Below are positions 40,425 through 49,424 of a stretch of DNA of 64,000 bases, one piece after another; positions within the stretch are counted from its first letter, which is position 1, and every line of letters begins with the position of its first letter. A program made the translations under genes and the position numbers. The stretch spans positions 232,961 through 296,960 of the forward strand of contig NZ_LMFJ01000001.1 of NCBI RefSeq assembly GCF_001426755.1, in the 5' to 3' direction. Source of the DNA: Aeromicrobium sp. Root495 (GTDB taxonomy: Bacteria > Actinomycetota > Actinomycetes > Propionibacteriales > Nocardioidaceae). The notes beneath the pieces are model-generated. The model was not told the origin of the DNA. It saw only the letters and a program-made list of their open reading frames with translations, and did not search any database.

Positions 40425-42233
40425 ATGGCCAGCCGCCGCCCCGGGCGGCAGGTCCGTCGCGTGCTCCGGCGCGTCGGGCTCGACGACGTCTCACCGCGCC
40501 AGGCCGTCACCACCACCCTGGTGACGCTCCTCCTGCTCCTCCTCGTCTTCTTCGTGTGGCAGGCCGCGCGCGCTGCCGTCGCGCTCGACCGGGCGCGTGA
40601 GCAGAGCACCACGCTCCTGCTCCAGCTCGCCCAAGGAAGCACCGACGACGCTCGAAGCACCGCGGCGCAGCTGCGCGACTCCACCGCAGACGCGCACCGC
40701 CACACCTCGGGCCCGCTGTGGGCGCTCGGCTCGCACGTCCCGGTGGTGGGCGACGACATCGGAGCCATGAGGACGGTGGCTGCCCAGCTCGACCTCATCG
40801 CCGAGGAAGCTGTCCCCCCGGTGGTCGACGTGTCCCAGAAGATCGGCATCCAGACCTTCACGCCCCGCGACGGGCGCATCGACCTCGAGGCGCTGCGGAC
40901 GCTGAGGCCCGCTCTCGACCGGGCCGACGAGGTGCTCGCCGAGGCCGACCGGCAGCTCGGCTCCATCGACACGGGGTCGCTCGTGGGACGGCTGCGCGAG
41001 CCCATCACGCGTCTGCGCTCCGACGTGGCCACGGGTGCCTTCGCGGCGTCCGCCGCCCACGACGCGGCCGACCTCCTGCCCGAGATGCTGGGCGGTGAGG
41101 GCACCAAGCGCTACCTCCTCGTGGTCCAGAACAACGCCGAGGTCCGCTCCACGGGCGGACTGCCCGGGTCGCTCTCGGTCATCACGGCCAAGCAGGGCAA
41201 GCTCTCCATGGGCAAGCAGGGCGGCACGGCCACCATCGGGATCGCCGACAAGCCGGTCGTGAAGCTCACGGCCGACGAGCAGTCGGTGTTCTCCACGGCG
41301 ATGGCCACCGACTTCCGCGACGCCAACTTCACGCCGGACTTCCCGCGGGCGGCGCAGATCGTGCGGGCCTTCGCCGACAAGGCGTTCGACACGACCTTCG
41401 ACGGCGTCATCTCGGTGGACCCGGTGACGCTCGGCTACCTGCTCGACGGCGTCGGTCCGGTCCTGCTCGACGACGGCACCCAGCTCACCGCCTCCTCGGC
41501 CGTCGACGAGCTGCTGCACGGCGTGTACCTCCGCTACGCCGACGACCTGGCGCAGCAGGACCGGGTCTTCGCCGACGCGGCCCGCAGCATCTTCGACGCG
41601 ATGGTGGGCGGCGACGCCGACGCCCAGCGCGTCGTCGAGGCGCTCGTGCGCTCGGCCCGCGAGAACCGGGTGCTCGTCTGGTCCAAGGACGACTCCATCG
41701 AGGGGGCCGTGCGGCGGACGGGTCTGTCCGGCGTGCTCCCCGGGGGACGGAAGAACCCCGCTGTCGGGGTCTACCTCAACGACTCGACGGGCGCCAAGAT
41801 GCAGTACTACCTCGAGTCCGGCTCGGCGCTGCGCTCGATCCGCTGCCTCGACGGCGACCGCCAGGTGCTCGACCTGCGCACCTCGCTCGCGTCGAGCGCC
41901 CCGGCCAACGCGAGCCGGCTGCCCGTGAGCGTCACGGGCCGCGGGACGTTCTTCCCGCGCGGGGTGCAGGGTGTCAACGTGCGGATCTTCGCGCCCCGCG
42001 GCGGGTCCATCGACGAGATCAGCATCGACGGCAAGCGGCAGACCGTCTCGGGCGGCACGCTCGACGGGCGGCAGGTCGCGGTCGTGCCGGTGCGGCTGAA
42101 GCCGGGCGAGGACGTCGCCGTCTCGGTGCGGATGACGACCGCGCCCGGCGCACCGGGTCGTGCCGTGCTCAGCACGACCCCGGGCATCCAGCCCGCCGCC
42201 AACGACGTCAGCACCCGGTCGGCCTGCGGCTGA
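40425..42233 (+). CDS. DUF4012 membrane-anchored envelope protein
   Basis: A 602-residue protein with one N-terminal membrane span (LVTLLLLLLVFFVWQAARAAVAL) and a large extracellular DUF4012 part with the family core KRYLLVVQNNAEVRSTGGLPGSLSVI and DGVISVDPVTLGYLLDGVGPV. The family is linked to exopolysaccharide or capsule loci in actinobacteria; the catalytic residues are unknown. It starts 15 bases after the LPNTG gene and is probably cotranscribed. Convergent with the LCP gene. Confidence 0.85.
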   Translation: MASRRPGRQVRRVLRRVGLDDVSPRQAVTTTLVTLLLLLLVFFVWQAARAAVALDRAREQSTTLLLQLAQGSTDDARSTAAQLRDSTADAHRHTSGPLWALGSHVPVVGDDIGAMRTVAAQLDLIAEEAVPPVVDVSQKIGIQTFTPRDGRIDLEALRTLRPALDRADEVLAEADRQLGSIDTGSLVGRLREPITRLRSDVATGAFAASAAHDAADLLPEMLGGEGTKRYLLVVQNNAEVRSTGGLPGSLSVITAKQGKLSMGKQGGTATIGIADKPVVKLTADEQSVFSTAMATDFRDANFTPDFPRAAQIVRAFADKAFDTTFDGVISVDPVTLGYLLDGVGPVLLDDGTQLTASSAVDELLHGVYLRYADDLAQQDRVFADAARSIFDAMVGGDADAQRVVEALVRSARENRVLVWSKDDSIEGAVRRTGLSGVLPGGRKNPAVGVYLNDSTGAKMQYYLESGSALRSIRCLDGDRQVLDLRTSLASSAPANASRLPVSVTGRGTFFPRGVQGVNVRIFAPRGGSIDEISIDGKRQTVSGGTLDGRQVAVVPVRLKPGEDVAVSVRMTTAPGAPGRAVLSTTPGIQPAANDVSTRSACG

Positions 42234-42255
42234 GCCGGACCTCAGGTCCGAGCGG

Positions 42256-43371
42256 TCAGCTGACTTCCTTGTCGCCGGCTAGGGCGTCGTCGGGGTAGAG
42301 CTTCATGTACTCGTCCATGCGGTCCTCGCGGAGCCCGAGCCACATGCGCTTGGACTTGAGCGGGTCGAGGTCGACGACGCTGCCGTAGACCGGCACGGTG
42401 CGGGTGTCGGCCACCGGCGCAGTGAGGAACGTGACGTCCTCGGTGGTGGTGCCGCGCAGCGACAGGGCGAGCGCACGGAGGTCGGCGGTCTCCCACTCGG
42501 CATCGATCGTCAGGTGCTTGGTGACCGCCCCCAGCGTCTTGGTGAGGCGGACCGGGTTGGACGTGACGCCCTTGGAGAGCATCTTCTTCATCATGGCGCG
42601 GATGAAGTTCTGCTGACGGGCGATGCGGTCGAAGTCGCCACGCAGGAGGCCGTAGCGGGTGCGCACGTAGGCGAGCGCCTCCTTGCCCTTGAGCGTCTGC
42701 TCGCCGGCCTTCCACTGGATCTCCTGCTTGGGGTCGTAGAACGCGCGCGGGATGAAGACGGGCACGCCCCCCACGGCGGTGGAGAGATCCTTGAAGCCCT
42801 CCCAGTCGATGATGGCGAGGTGGCTGATCCGCACGTCCGTCATGTGCTCGACGGTGCTGATGGTCCCCTTGGGGCCGTAGTACGAGAAGGCCGCGTTGAT
42901 CTTCTCCATGTGCTCGGGCTTGCCCTCGGCGTTGTACAGCATCGTGTACGTGTCGCGTGGGATGGAGGACAGGTAGACGTTCTTCCGGTCGGCCGAGATG
43001 TGCACGATCATGAGGGTGTCGCTGCGGTACTTGCCGTCGGGCCAGACAGCTGCCGCGGCGTCCTGCTCGATCGTGGTGTCCTGGCTCTCGCCCTTGATCT
43101 TCTTGCCCTTGTCCGAGCCCAGGAGCAGGATGTTGAGCGCCTTGCCCTCGTCGGGGTCGGGGCGGTCGGGGAGCGTCGTGATGCCGCCGACCTTGTCGAT
43201 CCCGCCCAGCTGGTGGTTCAGGTAGAACGCGTAGCCCGTGGCGGTGCCGAGCACCACGACGAGGGTCCCGACGATCGCCAGGACGATCTTGCGGTGCCGA
43301 CGATGGAAGGGCACGCCACCGGCCCGGCGCTGACCAGGTCCCTGGTAGCCGCGCCTCATGCGTCGCGCCAT
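42256..43371 (-). CDS. LytR-CpsA-Psr (LCP) family glycopolymer transferase
   Basis: A 371-residue type II membrane protein. After a basic cytoplasmic start and a single span (IVLAIVGTLVVVLGTATGYAFYL) comes the LCP domain: LNILLLGSD, YRSDTLMIVHISADRKNVYLSSIPRDTY and YVRTRYGLLRGDFDRIARQQNFI, whose Arg/Asp residues bind the polyprenyl pyrophosphate. LCP enzymes attach teichoic-acid-like polymers or arabinogalactan to peptidoglycan. Its neighbours DUF4012 and the tyrosine kinase fit surface-polymer assembly. Confidence 0.9.
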   Translation of the reverse strand: MARRMRRGYQGPGQRRAGGVPFHRRHRKIVLAIVGTLVVVLGTATGYAFYLNHQLGGIDKVGGITTLPDRPDPDEGKALNILLLGSDKGKKIKGESQDTTIEQDAAAAVWPDGKYRSDTLMIVHISADRKNVYLSSIPRDTYTMLYNAEGKPEHMEKINAAFSYYGPKGTISTVEHMTDVRISHLAIIDWEGFKDLSTAVGGVPVFIPRAFYDPKQEIQWKAGEQTLKGKEALAYVRTRYGLLRGDFDRIARQQNFIRAMMKKMLSKGVTSNPVRLTKTLGAVTKHLTIDAEWETADLRALALSLRGTTTEDVTFLTAPVADTRTVPVYGSVVDLDPLKSKRMWLGLREDRMDEYMKLYPDDALAGDKEVS

Positions 43372-43489
43372 CGTGCTCCGATTCGTCGAGCCCGTCGCGG
43401 ATGGCGGCAGGCAGGACTCCCCAGAATACGGGGGAATCCTGAAAGAATGGTCAGAACCAGGCCTGGGAGGGCGCGTCGAGACGCAGGTC

Positions 43490-43912
43490 TCAGAGGTCGA
43501 CGAGCAGGGTCGTGGGACCGTCGTTGACCAGGCTGACCTGCATGTCTGCGCCGAAGACCCCCGTCTCCACGTCGAGCCCGTGGGCCCGCAGCGCGGCGCA
43601 GAACGCGTCGTACAAGGGCTCTGCCACGGGTCCCGGAGCCGCCGCGGTCCACGTGGGGCGTCGGCCCTTGCGGACGTCGCCGTAGAGGGTGAACTGGCTG
43701 ACGACCAGCACCGAGCCGCTCGCCTCGACCACCGACTGCTCGTCGCGCAGGATGCGCAGGCCCGCCACCTTGTCGGCCGTGCGCCGTGCGAGAGCCGCGT
43801 CGTCGTCGTGCGTCACGCCGAGCAGGACCACCAGGCCGGGCCCGATGCGGCCGGTCTCGGTGCCGTCGGCCACGACCGAGGCCTCGCTCACCCGCTGCAC
43901 GACGGCTCTCAC
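43490..43912 (-). CDS. dtd: D-aminoacyl-tRNA deacylase
   Basis: A 140-residue DTD protein: [13 protein letters not shown] at the start, VSQFTLYGD (catalytic Ser-Gln-Phe region) and the C-terminal [10 protein letters not shown] loop are all present. It hydrolyses D-amino acids or glycine mischarged on tRNA. The length is standard. Located between the LCP gene and the divergent nitrobindin gene. Confidence 0.95.
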   Translation of the reverse strand: MRAVVQRVSEASVVADGTETGRIGPGLVVLLGVTHDDDAALARRTADKVAGLRILRDEQSVVEASGSVLVVSQFTLYGDVRKGRRPTWTAAAPGPVAEPLYDAFCAALRAHGLDVETGVFGADMQVSLVNDGPTTLLVDL

Positions 43913-43962
43913 GGGGCGAGCGTAGTACGGGGCCTCACCCAGCGGCGGATAGCATGAGAGAC

Positions 43963-44490
43963 ATGCCTTTCGAGATCGCAGCGGACCTCCACCCCGACGT
44001 GCGACCCCTCACGTGGCTCGTCGGGACGTGGCAGGGCAGCGGCAAGGGTGAGTACCCCACCATCGAGTCCTTCGGCTTCGAGCAGGAGGTCGCGTTCGCT
44101 CACGACACGCGCCCGTTCCTGCACTACTTCAGCCGCACCTGGATCACCGACGAGACGGGCAAGCGCGTGCGGCCCGGGGCCATCGAGACGGGCTTCCTGC
44201 GTCCGGCCGGGCCGGCGCCCTCCGTCGAGGGCGAGGAGTCCAGCGGCATCGCCGTGGAGCTCGTGCTGGCGCACCCCACGGGCTACGCCGAGATCTGGTA
44301 CGGCGTGGCCGACGGCCCCCGCATCACGCTGGCCACCGACGTCGTGGCCCGCACCGTCACCGCCAAGGAGTACACCGCCGGCCAGCGCATGTACGGGCTG
44401 GTCGAGGGCGACCTCATGTACGCCTACGACATGGCTGCCGAGGGCCAGGAGCTGCAGTCCCACCTCTGGGGGCGTCTCGCCCGTGCCTGA
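43963..44490 (+). CDS. Nitrobindin-like heme-binding protein (DUF1794)
   Basis: A 175-residue beta-barrel protein of the nitrobindin/FABP family: [16 protein letters not shown] carries the GxWxGxG motif (21-27), and [11 protein letters not shown] near the C-terminus holds the conserved heme-ligand His167. Binds ferric heme and may isomerise peroxynitrite. TAGCAT lies 7 bases before ATG 43963, so it is probably leaderless. It overlaps the YgfZ-type gene by 8 bases. Confidence 0.9.
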   Translation: MPFEIAADLHPDVRPLTWLVGTWQGSGKGEYPTIESFGFEQEVAFAHDTRPFLHYFSRTWITDETGKRVRPGAIETGFLRPAGPAPSVEGEESSGIAVELVLAHPTGYAEIWYGVADGPRITLATDVVARTVTAKEYTAGQRMYGLVEGDLMYAYDMAAEGQELQSHLWGRLARA

Positions 44491-45457
44491 CCTCGACGGC
44501 GCGACCGCTCGCACCAGCCCGCTGCTCCAGCTCCACGGCGCGGTGGAGGGCGACGCGCCCGACACGGGGGTCGCCGCCCACTACGGCGCCATCGGGCCCG
44601 AGCAGCGAGACCTGCTCACGGGTCGTGGCTTCGTCGACCTCTCCCACCGCGACGTCATCGACGTGACGGGCCCCGACCGCCTCACGTGGCTGCACGCGCT
44701 CACCACCCAGCACCTGGAGTCCCTGGCGCCGGGGGTCGTCACCGACGTCCTCCTGCTGAGCCCGCAGGGCCGCGTCGAGCACGCCTTCACCGGCGTCGAC
44801 GACGGCGAGACCTTCCGCGCCCACACCGAGCCCGGCGCCGCGGCCGCCCTCGTGGCCTTCCTCGACCGCATGCGCTTCATGTCGCGCGTCGAGGTGCGCG
44901 AGACGTCGGACCAGCACGCCGTGATCGGCCGCGTGGTCGACGGCACCCGTCGGTACGAGCTCGTCGCCCGCACCGAGCTGCCGTCGCTCCCCGAGCGGTT
45001 CGGCCCCCCGGCCGGGACGTGGGCCTGGGAGGCCCTGCGCATCGCCGACGGCGAGCCGCGCCTCGGTCTCGACACCGACGACCTCGCCATCCCCAACGAG
45101 CTCGGGCTGCTCGGCAGCGCTGTGCACCTGGAGAAGGGCTGCTACCGCGGCCAGGAGACGGTCGCGCGGGTCCACACGCTGGGTCGCCCCCCGCGCCGGC
45201 TCGTGCTGCTGCACCTCGACGGATCCATGGAGCACCTCCCGCCCCACGGCACCGACGTCGTCACCGACGAGGGACGCCGGGTCGGCTTCGTGGGCTCCAG
45301 CGCCCGTCACCACGAGCTCGGCCCCATCGCGCTCGCGCTCGTCAAGCGCAACGTCGACCCCGGCCTCACCCTGCTGGCCGACGGCGTGCCTGCGGCCCAG
45401 GAGGTCGTCGTCGACCCCGAGGCCGGCCTGCACGTGCGCCGAGAGCTCAGGGCATGA
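44483..45457 (+). CDS. ygfZ: YgfZ/GcvT-family folate-binding protein
   Basis: A 324-residue GcvT-fold protein with the YgfZ hallmark KGCYRGQE (in HLEKGCYRGQETVARVH). YgfZ proteins bind tetrahydrofolate and assist repair or assembly of Fe-S enzymes. GTG 44483 is within the end of the nitrobindin gene, and the stop overlaps the phosphatase start as ATGA, so three genes are coupled. The longer frame upstream is a shadow of the nitrobindin gene. Confidence 0.9.
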   Translation: MPDLDGATARTSPLLQLHGAVEGDAPDTGVAAHYGAIGPEQRDLLTGRGFVDLSHRDVIDVTGPDRLTWLHALTTQHLESLAPGVVTDVLLLSPQGRVEHAFTGVDDGETFRAHTEPGAAAALVAFLDRMRFMSRVEVRETSDQHAVIGRVVDGTRRYELVARTELPSLPERFGPPAGTWAWEALRIADGEPRLGLDTDDLAIPNELGLLGSAVHLEKGCYRGQETVARVHTLGRPPRRLVLLHLDGSMEHLPPHGTDVVTDEGRRVGFVGSSARHHELGPIALALVKRNVDPGLTLLADGVPAAQEVVVDPEAGLHVRRELRA

Positions 45458-45993
45458 GAGTCTCGCGCGCCTCGGTCCTCATGGTCTGCACGGCCAACAT
45501 CTGCCGGTCGCCGCTCATGGAGATCGCCCTGCGCAGCATGACCGACGCCACGCAGCTGGAGATCGGCAGTGCCGGGGTCCGTGGCTGGGACGCCAAGCCT
45601 GTCGACAGCATGGTGCGCCTCGAGATGGCCCGCCTCGACCTCGACCCTGAAGGTTTCTTGTCCCGTCCCCTCACCGAGCGTCACCTCGAGGGCGCCGACC
45701 TCGTGCTCACCGCCACGCGCGAGCACCGCTCCGCCGTGCTCGCCATGGAGCCCCAGGCGTTGCGGCGCACCTTCACGCTGCGCGAGTTCGACGCGCTCAC
45801 CCAGGGCGTCTCGGCCGCGTCGCTCGAGGAGCTGTGCGCCGACGCCGCGCGCCGGCGCGGCAGCGCGCCCTCGGACCAGGACGTGCCCGACCCCTTCGGC
45901 CGTGCGCCCAAGGTCCACCGTGCGGTGGCCGACCTCATCGTCGAGACCGTCACGTCGATCGCCAAGACGCTCGACGCACTGCCCCCGCGCTGA
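45454..45993 (+). CDS. Low-molecular-weight protein tyrosine phosphatase
   Basis: A 179-residue LMW-PTP: the P-loop VCTANICRSP gives Cys12 and Arg18 (CX5R) and the general acid Asp146 lies in VPDPFG. It is somewhat longer than the 150-160 norm because of a charged loop before the acid. It ends 6 bp before the end of a convergent bacterial tyrosine kinase, its likely substrate, forming a Wzb/Wzc-like pair. Confidence 0.9.
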   Translation: MRVSRASVLMVCTANICRSPLMEIALRSMTDATQLEIGSAGVRGWDAKPVDSMVRLEMARLDLDPEGFLSRPLTERHLEGADLVLTATREHRSAVLAMEPQALRRTFTLREFDALTQGVSAASLEELCADAARRRGSAPSDQDVPDPFGRAPKVHRAVADLIVETVTSIAKTLDALPPR

Positions 45994-45999
45994 CCCGCG

Positions 46000-47358
46000 T
46001 CAGCGGCGCCGGCGCCCCTTGCCGTCGTCGTAGCCGTACCCGTAGCCGTACCGGGCGGTCTCCTTCTTGGGCGACATCGAGATGATCGTGCCGAGGAGAC
46101 GGCCGCCGACCGTGGTGATGCGCTCCGAGGCCGCGCGCACCTGGTCGTGGCCGGTGCGCCCGTGCCGCACCACGAGGATGGCTCCGTCGGAGATGACCGA
46201 GAGCAGCGCGGCGTCGGCCACCGGGAGCAGCGGAGGAGCGTCGACCAGGACGATGTCGTAGCGGCGGCCCAGCTCGATGAGGACCGTCTCCATGGCCGCG
46301 GTCTGGATGATCTCCGAGGGGTTGGGCGGACGCGTGCCGCTCGTGAGGACGTCGAGGCCGGGGACGTCGGTCCCCTGCACGGCGGAGTCGAGCGGGACCT
46401 TGCCCACGAGCACGCTGGTGAGCCCCACGTTCTGCTCCGCCCCGAACACCTCGTGCAACCGGGGGCGGCGCAGGTCGCCGTCGACGAGCACGACGTTCTG
46501 GCCGGACTGGGCGAGCGAGATGGCGAGGTTGGACGCGGTGGTGGTCTTGCCCTCGCCGGCGACGCTGCTGGTGACGACGTAGACGTTGCTCACGCGGTCG
46601 ACGTCGAGGAACTGGAGGTTGGTCCGGATGATCCGCATGGCCTCGGCCCGCGGGTGCTGGTTGCTCAGCGTGGAGATGAGCGGGTGGTCGGCGACGTGAC
46701 GGTCCTGCGCGACGGCGCCGATGACCGGCGCCTTGACCTGCTCCGTGAGGGCGTCGCTGGACGTGACCGTGGCGGTGGCCAGGTTGCGCAGCGCCGCGAG
46801 GAGCAGGCCGAGCAGCAGGCCGGCCAGGCCGAACAGGACGTAGGTGCGACGTGCGTCGGGCTCGACGGGCTGCGAGGACGCCGTGCCCTCCTGGATGACG
46901 ATGGGGGAGAGCGTGGGGAGGTCCGGCGCGTCCTCGCCGGCGCGCTCGGCGGCCCGGTCCTGGTACGAGGCGATCCAGCTCACGAGCTCCTCGGCCACCT
47001 GGCCGGCGAGCTGCGCGGCCCGCTCGGGGTCGGTGGTGCGCACGACGACGCGGACGACGGAGCTGTTCCCGACGACCTCCCCCCGGACCTCGGCGTCGCC
47101 GGCGTCCTCGAGCCCGAGGGCCTTCACGGCGCGCTGCTCCAGCGCCGTCCCACCCAGCACGTGGGCGTAGGACTCGACGGCCCGTCCCGACAACGACGTG
47201 GCGGGCGAGGTGGGCTGGATGAGCACCTCCGCGCTGCCGTCGTAGCGCGTGGTCTGGCCCGACAGGACGAGGGCGGCGGCCCCCAGACCGAGGGCGCCCA
47301 GAAGCACGACGAGGGGCCACCGGCGTGCCACGGCGGTCCAGCCGGACCTCGAGGTCAT
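46000..47358 (-). CDS. Polysaccharide-biosynthesis tyrosine autokinase
   Basis: A 452-residue fused Wzz/BY-kinase. N-terminal span (PLVVLLGALGLGAAALVLSG), extracellular Wzz domain, second span (YVLFGLAGLLLGLLLAAL), then the kinase with Walker A SSVAGEGKTTTA (Lys271), Walker A' VVLVDGDLRRPRLHE and Walker B DIVLVDAPP. The tail has a Tyr cluster (YGYGYGYDD) for autophosphorylation and ends in Arg/Lys. It controls chain length and export of exopolysaccharide. Paired with the convergent tyrosine phosphatase; ManA/ManC nearby supply GDP-mannose. Confidence 0.9.
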   Translation of the reverse strand: MTSRSGWTAVARRWPLVVLLGALGLGAAALVLSGQTTRYDGSAEVLIQPTSPATSLSGRAVESYAHVLGGTALEQRAVKALGLEDAGDAEVRGEVVGNSSVVRVVVRTTDPERAAQLAGQVAEELVSWIASYQDRAAERAGEDAPDLPTLSPIVIQEGTASSQPVEPDARRTYVLFGLAGLLLGLLLAALRNLATATVTSSDALTEQVKAPVIGAVAQDRHVADHPLISTLSNQHPRAEAMRIIRTNLQFLDVDRVSNVYVVTSSVAGEGKTTTASNLAISLAQSGQNVVLVDGDLRRPRLHEVFGAEQNVGLTSVLVGKVPLDSAVQGTDVPGLDVLTSGTRPPNPSEIIQTAAMETVLIELGRRYDIVLVDAPPLLPVADAALLSVISDGAILVVRHGRTGHDQVRAASERITTVGGRLLGTIISMSPKKETARYGYGYGYDDGKGRRRR

Positions 47359-47482
47359 CGCGGGCTCCTCTGCAACGTTTTGGTGAAGTCGATACCGGTA
47401 CGGAAGAATACGGGATGCGCACGATGCCCGGAGCCGTATCCCCGCCCGTGGACCGTGCCCTTTTCTTCAGGAGCTTTTCATC

Positions 47483-49345
47483 ATGACCGAGCCGTCCGAC
47501 GCCGGTACCACCACCTTCGCCGACCTCGGCCTGACCGATTCCACGGTCGAGCTGTTGTCGGGACTCGGCTACGAGTCACCCACTCCCATCCAAGCACTCG
47601 CCGTGCCGGCCCTGCTGCAGGGTCGCGACGTCGTGGGGCTGGCGCAGACCGGGACGGGCAAGACCGCCGCCTTCGCCCTGCCCATCCTCGAGAAGATCGA
47701 TCCGTCGCGCTCGCAGACGCAGGCCCTCGTGCTCGCGCCCACGCGCGAGCTCGCCCTCCAGGTGTGCGAGGCCATGACCACGTACGCCAAGGGTCGCGGC
47801 CTGCGGATCCTCCCCGTCTACGGCGGAGCCTCCTACGGCGCCCAGCTCTCGGGCCTGAGCCGCGGTGCCCACGTCGTGGTCGGCACGCCCGGTCGTGTCA
47901 TCGACCACCTCGAGCGCAAGAGCCTCGACGTCTCCTCGCTCGAGCACCTCGTGCTCGACGAGGCCGACGAGATGCTGGCCATGGGCTTCGCGGAGGACGT
48001 CGAGCGCATCCTGGCCGACACCCCCGAGTACAAGCAGGTCGCGCTCTTCTCGGCCACCATGCCGCCGCAGATCCGCTCGCTCGCCAAGCGCTACCTGCAC
48101 GACCCGCTCGACATCGCCACCAAGGCCTCGCGGACCACCACCACCACGGTGCGCCAGCGCTGGATCCCTGTGGCCCACCACGGCAAGATCGACGCGCTCA
48201 CCCGCATCCTCGAGGTCGAGCCCGTGGGTGAGAAGACGCAGGAGGGCGCGGGCCCCGGCGGCGCCATGATCGTCTTCGTGCGCACCAAGCAGGCCACCGA
48301 GGAGCTCGCCGACAAGCTGCGCTCGCGGGGCTTCTCGGCCGCCGCCATCAACGGCGACCTCGTCCAGGCCCAGCGCGAGCGCACCGTCTCCGCGCTCAAG
48401 TCCGGCGCCATCGACATCCTCGTGGCCACCGACGTCGCCGCCCGTGGCCTCGACGTCGACCGCATCTCCTACGTCGTCAACTACGACATCCCGCACGACA
48501 CCGAGGCCTACGTCCACCGCATCGGTCGTACGGGCCGGGCCGGGCGCAGCGGCGAGGCCATCCTGTTCGTCACCCCGCGCGAGCGCCGCATGCTGTCGGC
48601 CATCGAGCGGGTGTCCGGGCGTCCCATCGAGGAGATGGGCGTGCCGAGCGTCGAGGAGGTCAACGCCCGTCGGGCCGGCCGCTTCGCGCAGGCCATCACG
48701 TCGAGCATGGGCTCGCCGCAGTTCCACGTCTTCCGCAGCCTCGTCGAGGAGTACGCCCAGGAGAACGACGTCGCCATGCTCGACGTCGCGGCGGCGCTCG
48801 CCGTCATGGGCGTCGACGACCGGGAGTTCTTCCTGCGTCCCGACCCGCCGCAGAGCAAGCGCTCCCGCGAGGAGCGTCCCGACCGTGGCGAGCGTCCCGA
48901 TCGCGGCGACCGCGCCGACCGGGCCCCCCGGCCCACCTCCGAGGGCATGGCCGCCTACCGCATCGCGGTGGGCAAGCGCCACAAGATCGGGCCGTCGTCC
49001 GTCGTGGGCGCGCTCGCCAACGAGGGCGGGCTGCGTCGGGCCGACTTCGGTCGCATCACGATCGGCATGACCCACACCATCGTGGAGCTGCCGGCCGACC
49101 TGCCCGACGCCGTGTTCGAGGCGCTGGCCAACACCCGCATCTCGGGCCGGCTCATCGACCTCAAGCCCGACGACGGGCCGCCCCAGGGCCGTCCCGCCGG
49201 CAAGCAGGGCGGCTACAAGAAGGGCGGCAAGCCCTCCGGTGGTGGCTACAAGGGCAACAAGCCGTCCGGCGGCGGCTACAAGGGTGGCGGCGACGCCGGC
49301 GGCTTCGATCGCAAGCCGCGGCACAGCAAGGGTCCGCGCGACTGA
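47483..49345 (+). CDS. DEAD-box RNA helicase (DeaD/CsdA type)
   Basis: A 620-residue helicase. Motifs are AQTGTGKTAAF (I), PTREL (Ia), DEAD within VLDEADEML (II), SAT (III), and HRIGRTGRAGRSG (VI). A charged linker of repeated R-P-D-R-G-E/D units (about 460-485) leads to a DbpA-like RNA-binding domain (YRIAVGKRHKIGPSSVVGALANEGGL). The tail is Gly/Lys-rich, with GGGYKG repeats. It unwinds structured RNA in ribosome assembly and cold growth. AGGAG precedes the ATG. Confidence 0.95.
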   Translation: MTEPSDAGTTTFADLGLTDSTVELLSGLGYESPTPIQALAVPALLQGRDVVGLAQTGTGKTAAFALPILEKIDPSRSQTQALVLAPTRELALQVCEAMTTYAKGRGLRILPVYGGASYGAQLSGLSRGAHVVVGTPGRVIDHLERKSLDVSSLEHLVLDEADEMLAMGFAEDVERILADTPEYKQVALFSATMPPQIRSLAKRYLHDPLDIATKASRTTTTTVRQRWIPVAHHGKIDALTRILEVEPVGEKTQEGAGPGGAMIVFVRTKQATEELADKLRSRGFSAAAINGDLVQAQRERTVSALKSGAIDILVATDVAARGLDVDRISYVVNYDIPHDTEAYVHRIGRTGRAGRSGEAILFVTPRERRMLSAIERVSGRPIEEMGVPSVEEVNARRAGRFAQAITSSMGSPQFHVFRSLVEEYAQENDVAMLDVAAALAVMGVDDREFFLRPDPPQSKRSREERPDRGERPDRGDRADRAPRPTSEGMAAYRIAVGKRHKIGPSSVVGALANEGGLRRADFGRITIGMTHTIVELPADLPDAVFEALANTRISGRLIDLKPDDGPPQGRPAGKQGGYKKGGKPSGGGYKGNKPSGGGYKGGGDAGGFDRKPRHSKGPRD

Positions 49346-49424
49346 CCCGGTCGTTGTCGGCCGGTGCCCGACGTCACCCCACGTCGGCGCCCGGCACGCC
49401 GGCCCCGCAGCCTAGGCTGAGGCC

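Noticed and set aside
43421-47412. Shared CCCGTATTCT upstream of LCP and tyrosine kinase genes as a new regulon motif
   Set aside because: The common part is essentially a TATTCT -10 with neighbouring C residues; two cases are not enough.
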